From positions 1-29,514 of the forward strand of contig CAMLIL010000074.1 of NCBI GenBank assembly GCA_946480015.1: 29,514 bases of DNA, read 5' to 3'. Every line of letters begins with the position of its first letter. Position 1 is the stretch's first letter. The notes beneath the pieces are model-generated. The model was not told where the DNA came from. It ran no database searches and saw only the letters and a list, made by a program, of their open reading frames with translations. This document shows, in pieces, positions 1 through 10,624 of the stretch. Source of the DNA: an uncultured Oxalobacteraceae bacterium. GTDB lineage: Bacteria > Pseudomonadota > Gammaproteobacteria > Burkholderiales > Burkholderiaceae. A program made the position numbers and the translations under genes.

Positions 1-16
1 GTAGAATGCGGCTATC

Positions 17-90
17 GCGGGTGTAGCTCAATGGTAGAGCAGAAGCTTCCCAAGCTTACGACGAGGGTTCGATTCCCTTCACCCGCTCCA
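17..90 (+). tRNA. tRNA-Gly (anticodon CCC)
   Basis: A complete cloverleaf can be drawn. The acceptor arms GCGGGTG and CACCCGC pair fully, followed by discriminator T and an encoded CCA. The D arm is GCTC/GAGC, the T arm carries TTCGATT, and the anticodon loop reads TTCCCAA, giving CCC and so glycine (codon GGG). The sequence closely resembles the enterobacterial tRNA-Gly(CCC) from memory. The first pair of the anticodon stem looks mismatched (G-A), which is not unusual at that position. No downstream terminator was seen before the next gene. Confidence 0.96.
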
Positions 91-124
91 CGCGAGACCA
101 GCTGGTCCTCTCACTCTGGTGGAT

Positions 125-952
125 ATGCTGCCATCAACCATGCCTGATCTCCTCCGCGCTGTCATCGCAGCCGCGCTGTGCTGCGTTATGCCGCTCGTGC
201 ACGCCGCTCCCGACATCATCGAACTTGAACAGCTCACCTGGACCGAAGTGCGCGCGCGCATTGCCGCCGGCACCGGCACGGTCCTGATCCCGATCGGCGG
301 CACCGAGCAAAGCGGCCCGTATATCGCGCTGGGCAAGCACAATGTGCGGGCGCGCTATTTTGCCAACGCGATCGCCCGGCAAATCGGCCATGCGCTGGTC
401 GCGCCGGTGATTTCCTACGTGCCGGAAGGATCGGTCAAGCCACCGGCGGCGCACATGCGCTTTCCCGGCACGATCTCGATTCCCGACCCGGCCTTCGAGG
501 CGGTGCTGGAGGGCGCCGCGCGCAGCTTTTGCCAGCATGGCCTGCACGAGATCGTCTTCATCGGCGATCACGGCGGCTATCAAAAGAACGAGCAGCGCGT
601 GGCCGAGCGCCTGAACCGCGCGTGGTCGAAAGAGCACGGGTGCAGGGTCCATGCACTGCCCGAGTATTATCAGGCCAGCCAGAAAGCGTACGCCGATGCC
701 CTGAAGGCGCGCGGCATCGGCGCCGGCGAGATCGGCGTCCACGCCGGCCTGGCCGATACCGCGCTCACCCTGGCCATCGATCCGGCCATGGTACGCAGCC
801 AGGCCATGGCGCGCGCGCCGCGCCCTGGCGCCGCCGACGGTGTCGATGGCGACCCGCGCCGGGCCAGCACGGCGCTGGGCCAGATCGGGGTCGAGCGCAT
901 CGTCGCCGGCGCGGTCAAGGCGCTGCGGGAAGCGCTGCGCGAACCACGATAA
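125..952 (+). CDS. Exported creatininase-family protein
   Basis: About 275 residues with an N-terminal hydrophobic signal peptide ending near VHAAPD, then a creatininase-type amidohydrolase fold. The family block appears as IPIGGTEQSGP (residues about 56-66), and the later metal-site block as IGDHGG (about 146-151). Creatininases bind two metals through E, H and D in the first block and H and E in the second. Here only the first Glu and the His of DHGG are evident: the expected His is Ser63 and the expected Asp is His72. It therefore belongs to a divergent subfamily and the substrate is unknown. Start is uncertain: GTG at 119, ATG at 125 and ATG at 140 are all in frame, and none has a strong ribosome binding site. 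The ATG at 125 follows a weak TGGTGG. The gene lies 25 bp before the beta-propeller gene on the same strand and is probably co-transcribed with it. Confidence 0.8.
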   Translation: MLPSTMPDLLRAVIAAALCCVMPLVHAAPDIIELEQLTWTEVRARIAAGTGTVLIPIGGTEQSGPYIALGKHNVRARYFANAIARQIGHALVAPVISYVPEGSVKPPAAHMRFPGTISIPDPAFEAVLEGAARSFCQHGLHEIVFIGDHGGYQKNEQRVAERLNRAWSKEHGCRVHALPEYYQASQKAYADALKARGIGAGEIGVHAGLADTALTLAIDPAMVRSQAMARAPRPGAADGVDGDPRRASTALGQIGVERIVAGAVKALREALREPR

Positions 953-977
953 CCATCAGCAGGATTCATCGATCTTT

Positions 978-2243
978 ATGCGCCTCAACAGAAAACTGAT
1001 TGCCCCCGTCCTGATCGTTTCGGCCGCGGCCGCCGCGGCCGCCCTGTACTACGGCTACCGCGCCGTCTCGTCGGCGCCGCCCAAGACCGTGACCGCGCGC
1101 GTGCCCGAGGTCGCCGGCATGCCGCCGCTGGTCGACGCCAGCAATCTGTACAGCGAAATCGCCCCCGCCCACCTGAGCCATGCCGTCGCCGGCCAGCTGC
1201 ACCGCGTGTATGTGCCCAACCTGCGCACCAACGACGTGTACGTGATCGATCCCGACAAGCTGAAGGTGGTCGACAAGTACAAGGTCGGCGTCGCGCCCCA
1301 GCACGTGATTCCATCGTACGACCTGCAGACGCTGTGGGTGGCCAACAACTCCGAGCGCAGCGACAAGGGCAGCCTGACGCCGATCGACCCGCGCACCGGC
1401 AAGCCGGGCGAAGCGGTTCCGGTCGACGATCCTTACAATATGTACTACACGCCGGACGGCAAATCGGCCATCGTCGTGGCCGAGGCCAGAAAGCGCCTCG
1501 ACTTCCGCGATCCGAAGACCATGGCGATGCAGTATTCGATCGACACGCCCAAGTGCGGCGGCGTCAACCATGCCGACTTCACCGCCGACGGGCGCTACGT
1601 GCTGTTTACCTGCGAGTTCGAGGGCAGCCTGGTCAAGATCGACCTGGCCAAGCGCCAAGTGCTGGGCTACCTGAAACTGCAGATGCCGCCGACCCGTTTC
1701 AAGGAAGGCAAGCTGGCCTTCGATCCGGCCGCCATCGAAATATGCACGTCGAAGAAAGGCATGCCCCAGGATATCCGCATTTCTCCGGACGGCCGCCATT
1801 TCTACGTGGCCGACATGGACGCCGACGGCATCCACGTGGTCGACGGCGACACCTTCCGCCAGATCGGCTTCATCGCCGCCGGCCCGGGAACGCACGGCCT
1901 GTACCCCAGCCGGGACGGCAAGCAGCTGTACATCGCCTTTCGCGGCACCCACAAGATCCACGGCAAACCGAAAGGGCCGGGCGGCGTGGCGGTGATGGAC
2001 TTCGCCAGCGAAAAGATCATTGCGCACTGGTCGGTGCCCGGCGGCGGCAGTCCCGACATGGGCAACGTCAGCATCGACGGCAAGTGGCTGTGGCTGTCGG
2101 GGCGCTACGACGACATGGTTTACCGCTTCGACACCGCCACCGGCGCCGTCAGCAAGATCAAGGTCGGCGGCGAGCCGCACGGGCTGACCGTGTGGCCCCA
2201 GCCGGGCCGCTATTCGCTCGGACACACCGGCAACCTGCGCTGA
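978..2243 (+). CDS. YVTN/YncE-type beta-propeller protein, exported or membrane-anchored
   Basis: A 421-residue protein. It opens with MRLNRKLIAPVLIV followed by an alanine-rich hydrophobic stretch, which could be a signal peptide or an uncleaved anchor. The remainder is made of repeated propeller blades with patterns such as VYVPNLRTNDVYVIDP, LWVANNS, FYVADMDADGIHVVDG and LYIAFRG, typical of YVTN/cytochrome-d1-like seven-bladed propellers. Such proteins sit in the periplasm and often serve as binding or scaffold proteins; no catalytic residues can be named. The ATG at 978 is chosen because it begins the hydrophobic leader. An in-frame open stretch extends upstream to 840 but overlaps the preceding gene and is not leader-like. 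An AGCAGGA about 13 bases upstream is a weak ribosome binding site. Confidence 0.85.
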   Translation: MRLNRKLIAPVLIVSAAAAAAALYYGYRAVSSAPPKTVTARVPEVAGMPPLVDASNLYSEIAPAHLSHAVAGQLHRVYVPNLRTNDVYVIDPDKLKVVDKYKVGVAPQHVIPSYDLQTLWVANNSERSDKGSLTPIDPRTGKPGEAVPVDDPYNMYYTPDGKSAIVVAEARKRLDFRDPKTMAMQYSIDTPKCGGVNHADFTADGRYVLFTCEFEGSLVKIDLAKRQVLGYLKLQMPPTRFKEGKLAFDPAAIEICTSKKGMPQDIRISPDGRHFYVADMDADGIHVVDGDTFRQIGFIAAGPGTHGLYPSRDGKQLYIAFRGTHKIHGKPKGPGGVAVMDFASEKIIAHWSVPGGGSPDMGNVSIDGKWLWLSGRYDDMVYRFDTATGAVSKIKVGGEPHGLTVWPQPGRYSLGHTGNLR

Positions 2244-2244
2244 A

Positions 2245-2264
2245 GCGGGGCCGGACGGCCCTGC
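2245..2264 (+). terminator. Hairpin after the beta-propeller gene, possible terminator
   Basis: An 8-bp stem with one G-T pair encloses the tetraloop GGAC directly after the stop codon at 2243 (core GGGCC/GGCCC). No T-run follows, so it may only be a 3'-end-stabilising or weak terminating structure. Confidence 0.35.
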
Positions 2265-2266
2265 GA

Positions 2267-2272
2267 TATAAT
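2267..2272 (+). promoter_or_regulatory. Candidate -10 box for trmB
   Basis: A perfect TATAAT lies 29 bp upstream of the trmB start codon, just after the hairpin that ends the previous gene. No good -35 hexamer is visible at 16-18 bp, so the call rests on the -10 match and position alone. Confidence 0.35.
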
Positions 2273-2301
2273 GTCGTCCTTCCTTTTTCAGCCACCACGC
2301 C

Positions 2302-3009
2302 ATGTCCTCCGAAACCACCAACCGCCCGATGCTGTACGACCCGACCGAACACCGGATCCGCAGCTTCGTCACGCGCGCCGGCCGCCTGTCGACCGCCCAG
2401 GCGCGCGCGCTGGAAGAGCTGGGGCCGCGCTACATGATCGAGTACGCCAAGGCGCCGCTCGACTTCGAACAGGCCTTCGGCCGCAAGGCGCCGGTGATCC
2501 TGGAGATCGGCTTCGGCATGGGCGATACCACGGCGCACATCGCCAAGGGCATGCCGGAGAAGGATTTCATTGGCGTCGAAGTGCACACGCCGGGGGTGGG
2601 CAGCCTGCTCAAGCAGATCGGCGAGCAGGGCATCGGCAACCTGCGCCTGATCCAGCACGACGCGGTGGAAGTGTTGAACAACATGATCGGCCCGGCGTCG
2701 CTGGCCGGAGTGCACGTGTTCTTTCCGGACCCCTGGCACAAGGCGCGCCACAACAAGCGCCGCCTGATCCAGCCGGCCTTCGTCAAGCTGCTGTGCGAGC
2801 GCCTCGCGCCGGGCGGCTATCTGCACTGCGCCACCGACTGGGAAGACTACGCGGTCCAGATGCTGGAAGTGCTGGGCGCCGAGCCTGCCCTGCAGAACAG
2901 CGCGGACGGTTACGCCCCGCAGCCGGCCTACCGCCCGCTGACCAAGTTCGAAAACCGCGGCCTGAAGCTGGGGCACGGGGTGTGGGACCTGGTGTTCACC
3001 AAGAAGTAA
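2302..3009 (+). CDS. trmB: tRNA (guanine-N7)-methyltransferase TrmB
   Basis: A 235-residue cytoplasmic enzyme that uses S-adenosylmethionine to make 7-methylguanosine at position 46 of the tRNA variable loop. The class I methyltransferase glycine loop [12 protein letters not shown] lies at about residues 66-77, followed by [15 protein letters not shown], the acidic QHDAVEVL segment and the TrmB hallmark [16 protein letters not shown] (about 140-155). The C-terminal block [17 protein letters not shown] is also typical. Length matches the family. The N-terminal extension with [13 protein letters not shown] is the usual leader of beta- and gammaproteobacterial TrmB. The gene converges on recQ across a 28-bp gap that holds a hairpin. 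Confidence 0.96.
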   Translation: MSSETTNRPMLYDPTEHRIRSFVTRAGRLSTAQARALEELGPRYMIEYAKAPLDFEQAFGRKAPVILEIGFGMGDTTAHIAKGMPEKDFIGVEVHTPGVGSLLKQIGEQGIGNLRLIQHDAVEVLNNMIGPASLAGVHVFFPDPWHKARHNKRRLIQPAFVKLLCERLAPGGYLHCATDWEDYAVQMLEVLGAEPALQNSADGYAPQPAYRPLTKFENRGLKLGHGVWDLVFTKK

Positions 3010-3012
3010 GCT

Positions 3013-3037
3013 CGTCCCCCGCCAGCGCGGGGCGACG
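3013..3037. terminator. Bidirectional hairpin between trmB and recQ
   Basis: The outer arms CGTC/GACG and inner arms CCCCGC/GCGGGG enclose the loop CAGC, with one bulged C. The hairpin fills the gap between two convergent stop codons. It lacks a clear T-run on either strand, so termination strength is uncertain. Confidence 0.55.
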
Positions 3038-4857
<1,820 letters not shown>

Positions 4858-4858
<1 letters not shown>

Positions 4859-5691
4859 TATTCTGCCCAAACGACCCAGCCGTAATGTGCACTGGCGATG
4901 ACGAAGATACCGAACACGATGCGGTACCAGGCAAAGGCGCTGAAGTCGTGCGTGCTGATGTAGCGCAGCAGCCAGCGTACGCACAGGAAGGCCGACACGA
5001 AGGCGGCCACGGTGCCGAAGCCGAACATCGGCAGGTCGGCCGCCGACAGCAGCGCGCGCTCCTTGTACAGCTGGTAGGCGGTGGCCAGCAGCAGGGTCGG
5101 AATGGCGAGGAAGAAGGAGAACTCGGTGGCCACCTTGCGCGGCAGGCCGAACAGCATGCCGCCGATGATGGTCGCGCCCGAACGGCTGGTGCCGGGGATG
5201 AGCGCGAACGCCTGCGCGCAGCCGACCTTGAACGCGTCGAGCACGCTCATGTCGTCGACCGCGGCGACCCGCTCGGCCACCGGGTTGATGCGGTGGCGCC
5301 GTTCCACGAACAGGATCAGCAGGCCGCCGGCGATGAAGGCCAGCGCCACCGGCACGGGTTTGAACAGCACCGCCTTGATCACCTTGCCGAACGCCAGGCC
5401 AAGCAGCGCCAGCGGCATGAAGGCCACCATCAGATTGAAGGCGAAGCGGCGCGCCTTGGGATCCGAGCCCAGGCCGGACAGTACCGCCGCGATGCGGGCA
5501 CGGTACTCCCAGCACACCGCCAGGATGGCGCCGGCCTGGATGACGATCTCGAACACTTTCGACTTGTCGTCGGTGAAGTCGAGCAGGCTGCCCGCCAGGA
5601 TCAGGTGGCCGGTCGAGGAAATCGGCAGGAATTCGGTGAAGCCTTCTACCAGCCCCATGATGATTGCTTTGAGCGCGAGAACGATGTCCAT
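4858..5691 (-). CDS. uppP: Undecaprenyl-diphosphate phosphatase UppP (BacA)
   Basis: A 277-residue integral membrane enzyme that converts undecaprenyl diphosphate to the monophosphate, recycling the lipid carrier of cell-wall synthesis and conferring bacitracin tolerance. The first family motif [15 protein letters not shown] lies at about residues 16-30 and the second, [11 protein letters not shown], at about 160-170. The rest is a series of hydrophobic helices ending in [13 protein letters not shown]. The start ATG at 5691-5689 is chosen because [23 protein letters not shown] is the canonical N-terminus; an in-frame upstream extension of 18 residues is not family-like. Its stop codon overlaps the recQ start by one base. 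Confidence 0.96.
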
Positions 5692-5832
5692 TGAAATGGT
5701 GTGTGGTGAGTTGTTGGGTGCGAAAGGGGGGCGGGCGACGGCCACGCTGCGGGGTCGAAGCTTACCACGAGCGCGGCTCCGGCTGGGCTGGCGCGCGCAA
5801 GGCCGGCCCCCGTTTTGCGCTTCAAATTTGCT

Positions 5833-5860
5833 TTGACGGCGCCCCTAATAGCGCTACCAT
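5833..5860 (+). promoter_or_regulatory. Candidate promoter of the LacI-family repressor gene
   Basis: TTGACG (5833-5838) and TACCAT (5855-5860) are separated by 16 bp. The -10 region overlaps the palindrome at 5846-5859, which would suit autorepression. A second TAGAAT lies at 5931-5936, only 7 bp before the start codon. Confidence 0.45.
5846..5859. promoter_or_regulatory. Operator-like palindrome TAATAGCGCTACCA upstream of the LacI-family gene
   Basis: The imperfect palindrome TAATAGCGCTACCA shares the core TAGCG-TACCA with the perfect-armed site at 7076-7089 before gudD. LacI-family operators are typically short palindromes of this size with a central CG or GC step. Two related sites flanking one regulator gene support a local operator pair. 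Confidence 0.55.
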
Positions 5861-5943
5861 GATCAAAAATGCGTCAAGAATGCGGGAGTGCTCCGTACGA
5901 CTCCCCTGTCTCGTCGCCTGCCGGCAATGCTAGAATAAAAGGC

Positions 5944-7020
5944 ATGACAAAGAAAACACGCGCCGCCACCGAAGCGGCCCCAGTTACCCCCCCCGTTAAA
6001 CGCAGCCGCCGATCCAGCGGCGGACTGACTTTGCGCGACGTCGCCGCGCTCGCCAATGTCGCGCCGATCACCGCGTCGCGCGCGCTCAACACGCCCGACG
6101 CGGTCTCGCCCGCGATCCTGCAGCGCGTGCGCGAAGCGGTCGAACGCACCGGCTACGTTCCCAATATGCTCGCCGGCGGCCTGGCCTCCAAGAAAAGCCG
6201 GCTCGTCGCCGCCGTGGTCCCGACCATCACCGGCTCGGTGTTCCTCGAAATGGTGCAGTCGCTGACCGAATCGCTGGCCGCCTCCAACTACCAGCTCATG
6301 CTGGGCCAGGCCGGCTACGAAAACTCGCGCGAGGACGCGCTGCTCGAAGCGATCATCGGCCGCCGTCCCGACGGCGTGGTCCTGACCGGCATCATGCGTT
6401 CGCCCCAGGGGCGGCGCCGCCTGCTGGCCAGTGGCATCCCCGTGGTCGAGACCTGGGACCTGACCCCGACCCCGATCGACATGCTGGTCGGCTTCTCGCA
6501 CGAAAAAATCGGCGCCGCCGTGGCCGACTATCTGTACCAGAAGGGCCGCCGCCGCGTGGCCACCCTCAGCGCCAACGACGAGCGCGCCATGCGCCGGACC
6601 CGCGCGTTTTCCGAGCGCGCCAAGGAACTGGGCATGATCGCTCCGGGTGCGGGCGAGGTGCCGACCGTGTCCGTCCCGGCCCCGACCACGCTGGGCACCG
6701 GCCGCACCGGCCTGCGCGAACTGCTGGCGAAATCGCCCGACATCGACGCGCTGTTCTGTAACTCCGACATGATGGCGCTGGGCGTGATCATGGAAGCCAA
6801 TGCGCAAGGCATCGACGTGCCCGGCAAACTGGCCGTGATCGGCCTGGGCGACCAGAGCTTCTCGCGCGACACCTTCCCCTCGCTGACCAGCGTGCGCATC
6901 GATGGTACCGCAATCGGCAGCACCGCCGCGCGCTACATCATCGAACGCTCGGAAGGCAAAACCGTCGCGGAACCGGTCTGCGATATCGGATTTACCATCG
7001 TGGAGCGCGACAGCGCCTGA
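5944..7020 (+). CDS. LacI-family transcriptional repressor, probable regulator of gudD
   Basis: A 358-residue regulator. A basic N-terminal tail of about 25 residues precedes the LacI helix-turn-helix LTLRDVAALANVAPITASRALN (about 28-49) and hinge region VPNMLAGGLASKKS. The periplasmic-binding-like effector domain starts at LVAAVVPTITGSVF, with GRRPDGVVLTG, IDALFCNSDMMALGVI and VIGLGDQSFSRDTFPSLTSVRID. It resembles the gluconate-repressor GntR branch of LacI regulators from memory. It lies 85 bp upstream of gudD on the same strand, with matching palindromes before itself and before gudD, so autoregulation and control of glucarate or gluconate use are inferred. ATG 5944 fits the domain. AAAAGG sits too close to it to be a normal ribosome binding site. 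Confidence 0.88.
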   Translation: MTKKTRAATEAAPVTPPVKRSRRSSGGLTLRDVAALANVAPITASRALNTPDAVSPAILQRVREAVERTGYVPNMLAGGLASKKSRLVAAVVPTITGSVFLEMVQSLTESLAASNYQLMLGQAGYENSREDALLEAIIGRRPDGVVLTGIMRSPQGRRRLLASGIPVVETWDLTPTPIDMLVGFSHEKIGAAVADYLYQKGRRRVATLSANDERAMRRTRAFSERAKELGMIAPGAGEVPTVSVPAPTTLGTGRTGLRELLAKSPDIDALFCNSDMMALGVIMEANAQGIDVPGKLAVIGLGDQSFSRDTFPSLTSVRIDGTAIGSTAARYIIERSEGKTVAEPVCDIGFTIVERDSA

Positions 7021-7032
7021 CCCGCACCCAGG

Positions 7033-7061
7033 TTGACTTTCGGCGCCGGCCGCGCTAAGCT
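7033..7061 (+). promoter_or_regulatory. Candidate gudD promoter
   Basis: TTGACT (7033-7038) and TAAGCT (7056-7061) are separated by 17 bp. The palindrome at 7076-7089 lies just downstream of the expected transcription start, a roadblock position for a repressor. Confidence 0.45.
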
Positions 7062-7075
7062 GGGTAATCTTTTTT

Positions 7076-7089
7076 TGGTAGCGGTACCA
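7076..7089. promoter_or_regulatory. Operator-like palindrome TGGTAGCGGTACCA before gudD
   Basis: Perfect 5-bp arms TGGTA/TACCA surround GCGG, 16 bp before the gudD start codon. It matches the palindrome at 5846-5859 and is the probable binding site of the adjacent LacI-family protein. Confidence 0.6.
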
Positions 7090-7105
7090 TCCGCGCGACA
7101 GCGTC

Positions 7106-8443
7106 ATGCAAAATTCCTCCTCTTCGCCAGTCGTCACGGGCATGCGCGTCATTCCCGTGGCCGGGCGCGACGGCATGCTGCTCAATCTCAGCGGTGCGCA
7201 CAGCCCGTATTTCACGCGCAATCTGGTGATTATTTCCGATAGCGCCGGCAACCACGGCGTGGGCGAAGTTCCGGGCGGCAGCGCCATCGCCGCCACCCTG
7301 GAGGAGGCCGCCGCGCTGGTGAGCGGCCAGCCGATCGGCAATTACAATGCGATCCTCAACAGCGTGCGCAGCGCCTTTGCCGCGCGCGACGCCGGCGGGC
7401 GCGGGCTGCAGACCTTCGACCTGCGCGTCACCATCCACGCCGTCACGGCGCTCGAATGCGCGCTGCTCGACCTGCTCGGCCAGTTCCTCGGCGTGCCGGT
7501 CGCGGCCCTGCTGGGCGAAGGGCAGCAGCGCACCCAGGTCGAGATGCTGGGCTACCTGTTCTTTATTGGCGAGCGCAAGGCGACCGGCCTGCCGTATGCC
7601 GCCGAGCCGGATGCCGCCGACGACTGGCTGCGCCTGCGTCATGAGCAGGCCATGACGCCCGAGGCCGTGGTGAAGCTGGCCGACGCGGCCTGGCAGCGCT
7701 ACGGTTTTCGCGACTTCAAGCTCAAAGGCGGCGTGCTGCGCGGCGAGGAGGAAGTCGCGGCGGTGACCGCCCTGGCCGAACGTTTTCCGCAAGCCCGCGT
7801 CACGCTCGATCCAAACGGAGGCTGGCTGCTCAAGGACGCGGTCCGCCTGCTGCGCGACTGCGCCGGCGTGCTGGCCTATGCCGAAGACCCGTGCGGCGCC
7901 GAGAACGGCTTTTCCGGGCGCGAAGTGATGGCCGAGTTCCGCCGCGAGACCGGCCTGCCGACCGCCACCAACATGATCGCCACCGACTGGCGCGAACTGG
8001 GCCATGCGGTGCAGCTGCAATCGGTCGACATCCCGCTGGCGGATCCGCACTTCTGGACCATGCAAGGCTCGGTGCGGGTGGCCCAGATGTGCCGCGAATG
8101 GGGGCTGACCTGGGGATCGCACTCGAACAACCACTTCGACGTGTCGCTGGCGATGTTCACCCACGTGGCCGCAGCGGCCCCGGGCAAGATCACCGCCATC
8201 GACACCCACTGGATCTGGCAGGACGGCCAGCGCCTGACGCGCGAACCGCTGAAGATCGTGGGCGGCAAGGTGGACGTGCCGGCCAGGCCGGGCCTGGGCG
8301 TGGAGCTCGATATGGAGGCCGTCGAAGCGGCTCACCAGCTGTACCGCAACATGGGGCTGGGAGCGCGCGACGACGCGATGGCGATGCAGTATCTGATCCC
8401 AGGCTGGAAGTTCGACAACAAACGTCCCTGCCTGGTGCGATAA
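7106..8443 (+). CDS. gudD: Glucarate dehydratase GudD
   Basis: A 445-residue enolase-superfamily enzyme that dehydrates D-glucarate to 5-dehydro-4-deoxyglucarate in the cytoplasm. It aligns almost without gaps to E. coli GudD (446 residues) as recalled. Blocks [71 protein letters not shown] and [37 protein letters not shown] are all present. Expected catalytic and Mg-binding residues are in place: Lys207 in the KxK motif, Asp235, Glu260, Asn289 and His339. ATG 7106 fixes the family length, although the ribosome binding site is weak. The product is the substrate of KdgD, encoded about 21 kb away at 28971. It runs convergently into the kinase gene with only 10 bp between stop codons. Confidence 0.97.
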   Translation: MQNSSSSPVVTGMRVIPVAGRDGMLLNLSGAHSPYFTRNLVIISDSAGNHGVGEVPGGSAIAATLEEAAALVSGQPIGNYNAILNSVRSAFAARDAGGRGLQTFDLRVTIHAVTALECALLDLLGQFLGVPVAALLGEGQQRTQVEMLGYLFFIGERKATGLPYAAEPDAADDWLRLRHEQAMTPEAVVKLADAAWQRYGFRDFKLKGGVLRGEEEVAAVTALAERFPQARVTLDPNGGWLLKDAVRLLRDCAGVLAYAEDPCGAENGFSGREVMAEFRRETGLPTATNMIATDWRELGHAVQLQSVDIPLADPHFWTMQGSVRVAQMCREWGLTWGSHSNNHFDVSLAMFTHVAAAAPGKITAIDTHWIWQDGQRLTREPLKIVGGKVDVPARPGLGVELDMEAVEAAHQLYRNMGLGARDDAMAMQYLIPGWKFDNKRPCLVR

Positions 8444-8453
8444 GCCTGGCAGC

Positions 8454-9365
8454 TTACAGGGTGGCGATCAGCGATTCGATCAGCGCCACCGACGGCGGGC
8501 TGGCGCCCGCGCCCAGGCAGGCGCCCGCGCCGGCACACACCGAAAACTGCAGATGCTCGGCCGGCGTGCGCGCCGGTTTGCGCAGCATGCTCCAGGCCAG
8601 CGCGGCGATGCTGGCGTCGCCCGCGCCGACGCTGTCGACCACCTCGATCCGGGGCGCGCTGCGGTGCCAGGCTTCACCGCCGATATGCAGCGAAGCCCCT
8701 TGCGAGCCCTTGGTGTACAGATAGCTGGCCTTGGGATTGAAGGCCTGCAGGGCCGCAAAGGCGCCGTCCGCATCGGCGCTGCGGAACAGGCCCGCCAGAT
8801 CCTCCTCCGACACTTTCACGACATCGGCCAGTTCGGTCATGCGGCGCAAGGTCGCATCGTAGCGCTGGTCCATGAGCGCGCGGAAGTTCGGGTCGTAGCT
8901 GATGCGCACGCCGTCGCGCTTGAGCGATTCGGCCAGCGCCACCAGCTTGCCCGCCAGCGGTTCACGGGCCAGGCTGATGCCGCCGAAATGCGCCCAGCGG
9001 CAGTGCGTGCGCCAGCCTTGCGGCAGCAGCGCGGCGTCGAAGTGCAGGTCGGCGCTGTCGTCGCCGACGAAAAAATAGCTGGGCGGGTCGGTACGGTAGA
9101 CGATCGCCAGCAGGGGCGACTTGTCGTGCCGCTGCAGGAAGCGCAGGTCCAGCCTGGCCGCTTCGCTGGCCCGCCACAGCTGGTCGCCGAACACGTCGCG
9201 GCTGATGGCGCCGGCGAACGCGCTCGGCACATCCAGCGCCGCCATCGCGCGCGCCACGTTCCAGGTCGAACCGCCCACCTGGCTGGCCCAGCGCTGCTGG
9301 CCCGGTTCGGCGATCATGTCGGTCAGGGCCTCGCCCGCCGCTACAAATTCAGGAAATGCGCTCAT
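8454..9365 (-). CDS. PfkB-family sugar kinase, probable fructokinase
   Basis: A 303-residue ribokinase-fold kinase. The first PfkB region is GGSTWNVARAMAALDVPSAFAGAISRDVFG (about 32-61) and the second is DSVGAGDASIAALAW, with the catalytic base Asp250 in GAGD. FVAAGEALTDMI near the N-terminus is typical of bacterial fructokinases. It starts just after the stop codon of the AGE-family isomerase gene (ATG at 9365 lies 2 bp after that TGA; a TTG at 9371 is possible but less likely). In this context it would phosphorylate fructose made from mannose to fructose-6-phosphate. Fructose as substrate is inferred from the neighbour rather than from a specific residue. Confidence 0.85.
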   Translation of the reverse strand: MSAFPEFVAAGEALTDMIAEPGQQRWASQVGGSTWNVARAMAALDVPSAFAGAISRDVFGDQLWRASEAARLDLRFLQRHDKSPLLAIVYRTDPPSYFFVGDDSADLHFDAALLPQGWRTHCRWAHFGGISLAREPLAGKLVALAESLKRDGVRISYDPNFRALMDQRYDATLRRMTELADVVKVSEEDLAGLFRSADADGAFAALQAFNPKASYLYTKGSQGASLHIGGEAWHRSAPRIEVVDSVGAGDASIAALAWSMLRKPARTPAEHLQFSVCAGAGACLGAGASPPSVALIESLIATL

Positions 9366-9367
9366 GC

Positions 9368-10570
9368 TCAATCCTTCAGTACGTTGAGCACTTCATGGCA
9401 AGCGCCCATGGTGTGGTAATCGGTCTTGCCGGCCGGGCTCTTCTCGTCGGTCAGCTTGCCGTTGTCCGGGCCGAGGATGCGGTACCAGGCGCCGTGCTGG
9501 TGGTCGACGAAATGCTCCCAGCTGTAGGCCCAGATGCGGTCGTACCAGTCCCAGTAGCGGGCCTCGCCGGTGCGCTCGGCCAGCAGGGCGGCGGCGACCA
9601 GGCTTTCGGCCTGCACCCAGAAGTATTTATGGGCGTCGCAGATGCCGCCGTCGGGCGCGAAGCCGTAGAAAATGCCGCCGTGCTCGGCGTCCCAGGCCTT
9701 GACCAGCGCGGCGTCGAACAGCGCGGCCGCGCGCGGGGCCAGCCACTCGGACGGGCCGGCCATGTGGTCCTTGTGGCGCTCCAGGATCAGCAGCAGCTTG
9801 CTCCACTCGGTCAGGTGACCGGGCTGGTAGCCCCACGGGCGGAAGATATTGGTGCTGTCGTGGCGGTTGTAGTCCGGGTCGACCGACCAGTCGCTGTTGT
9901 AGTGTTCCCACACCATGTTGTCGGCCAGCGCCGCCTGGCGCCGCGTGATGTTGTGGGCGACGGTTTCGGCGCGCTGCAGATAGCGCGTTTCGCCGGTGGC
10001 CTCGAAGGCGGCCAGCAGCGCTTCGCAGGTGTGCATATTGGCGTTCTGTCCGCGGTAGCTGCCGACCTGCCAGTCGGCGCTGGCCTCGTCGGCGTACAGG
10101 CCGTGCTCACTTTCCCAAAAGCGCAGCTCCATCAGATCGAAGGTTTCGGCGATCTGCGCGGCCTGCGCGGCGCCGGCCATGTGCGCATGCGAGTACGCCA
10201 GCAGCACGAAGGCCAGGCCGTAGCAGTGGTTGGTGGCGTCGGTCACGCTGGCCTTGCCGTCCTGCCAGCGCAGCTCCCAGGCGTAGCCGCCGGTGGCCGG
10301 GTTGCGGTGCGCGGTGCGCAGGAAGGCCAGCGCATGCAGCATGCGTTCCTGGTCGGCCGCTTCGCCGAACTGGCGATACGCCATCGCATAGTTGAAGACG
10401 AAGCGCGTGCTGCTCACCAGGTGGCGGGTGTGCGCGTCGTAGACGGTGCCGTCGTCCTTGTAGAAGTGATAGAAGCCGCCGCTCGGGTCGATGCAGCGCG
10501 GGTCGTAGAAGGCCTTGGTATGGCGGATATGGTTCAGCAGCGTGGCGCGTGAGCGGAAGTCTGGAAGCAT
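9368..10570 (-). CDS. AGE-family sugar isomerase/epimerase, probable D-mannose isomerase
   Basis: A 400-residue (alpha/alpha)6-barrel protein of the N-acylglucosamine 2-epimerase family. Blocks include DPSGGFYHFYKDDGTVYDAHTRHLVSSTRFVF, GGYAWELRWQDGK, GQNANMHTCEALLAAFEAT, FRPWGYQPGHLTEWSKLLLILE and HFVDHQHGAWYRIL. The two catalytic histidines used by E. coli YihS (His248 and His383, from memory) correspond to His252 in PGHLTEW and His392 in GACHEVL. Length also matches YihS, which interconverts mannose, fructose and glucose. Placement between a LacI-family regulator and a fructokinase, opposite mannan hydrolases, supports mannose to fructose as the job. Cellobiose or mannobiose 2-epimerase is the main alternative. 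ATG 10570 starts the family-like N-terminus MLPDFRSRATLLNHI. Confidence 0.87.
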   Translation of the reverse strand: MLPDFRSRATLLNHIRHTKAFYDPRCIDPSGGFYHFYKDDGTVYDAHTRHLVSSTRFVFNYAMAYRQFGEAADQERMLHALAFLRTAHRNPATGGYAWELRWQDGKASVTDATNHCYGLAFVLLAYSHAHMAGAAQAAQIAETFDLMELRFWESEHGLYADEASADWQVGSYRGQNANMHTCEALLAAFEATGETRYLQRAETVAHNITRRQAALADNMVWEHYNSDWSVDPDYNRHDSTNIFRPWGYQPGHLTEWSKLLLILERHKDHMAGPSEWLAPRAAALFDAALVKAWDAEHGGIFYGFAPDGGICDAHKYFWVQAESLVAAALLAERTGEARYWDWYDRIWAYSWEHFVDHQHGAWYRILGPDNGKLTDEKSPAGKTDYHTMGACHEVLNVLKD

Positions 10571-10624
10571 CGTCAGTCTCGTGTCTATCGTGTGTGTCGT
10601 GGGCCGTCGGCCCGTGTTGTCAAT

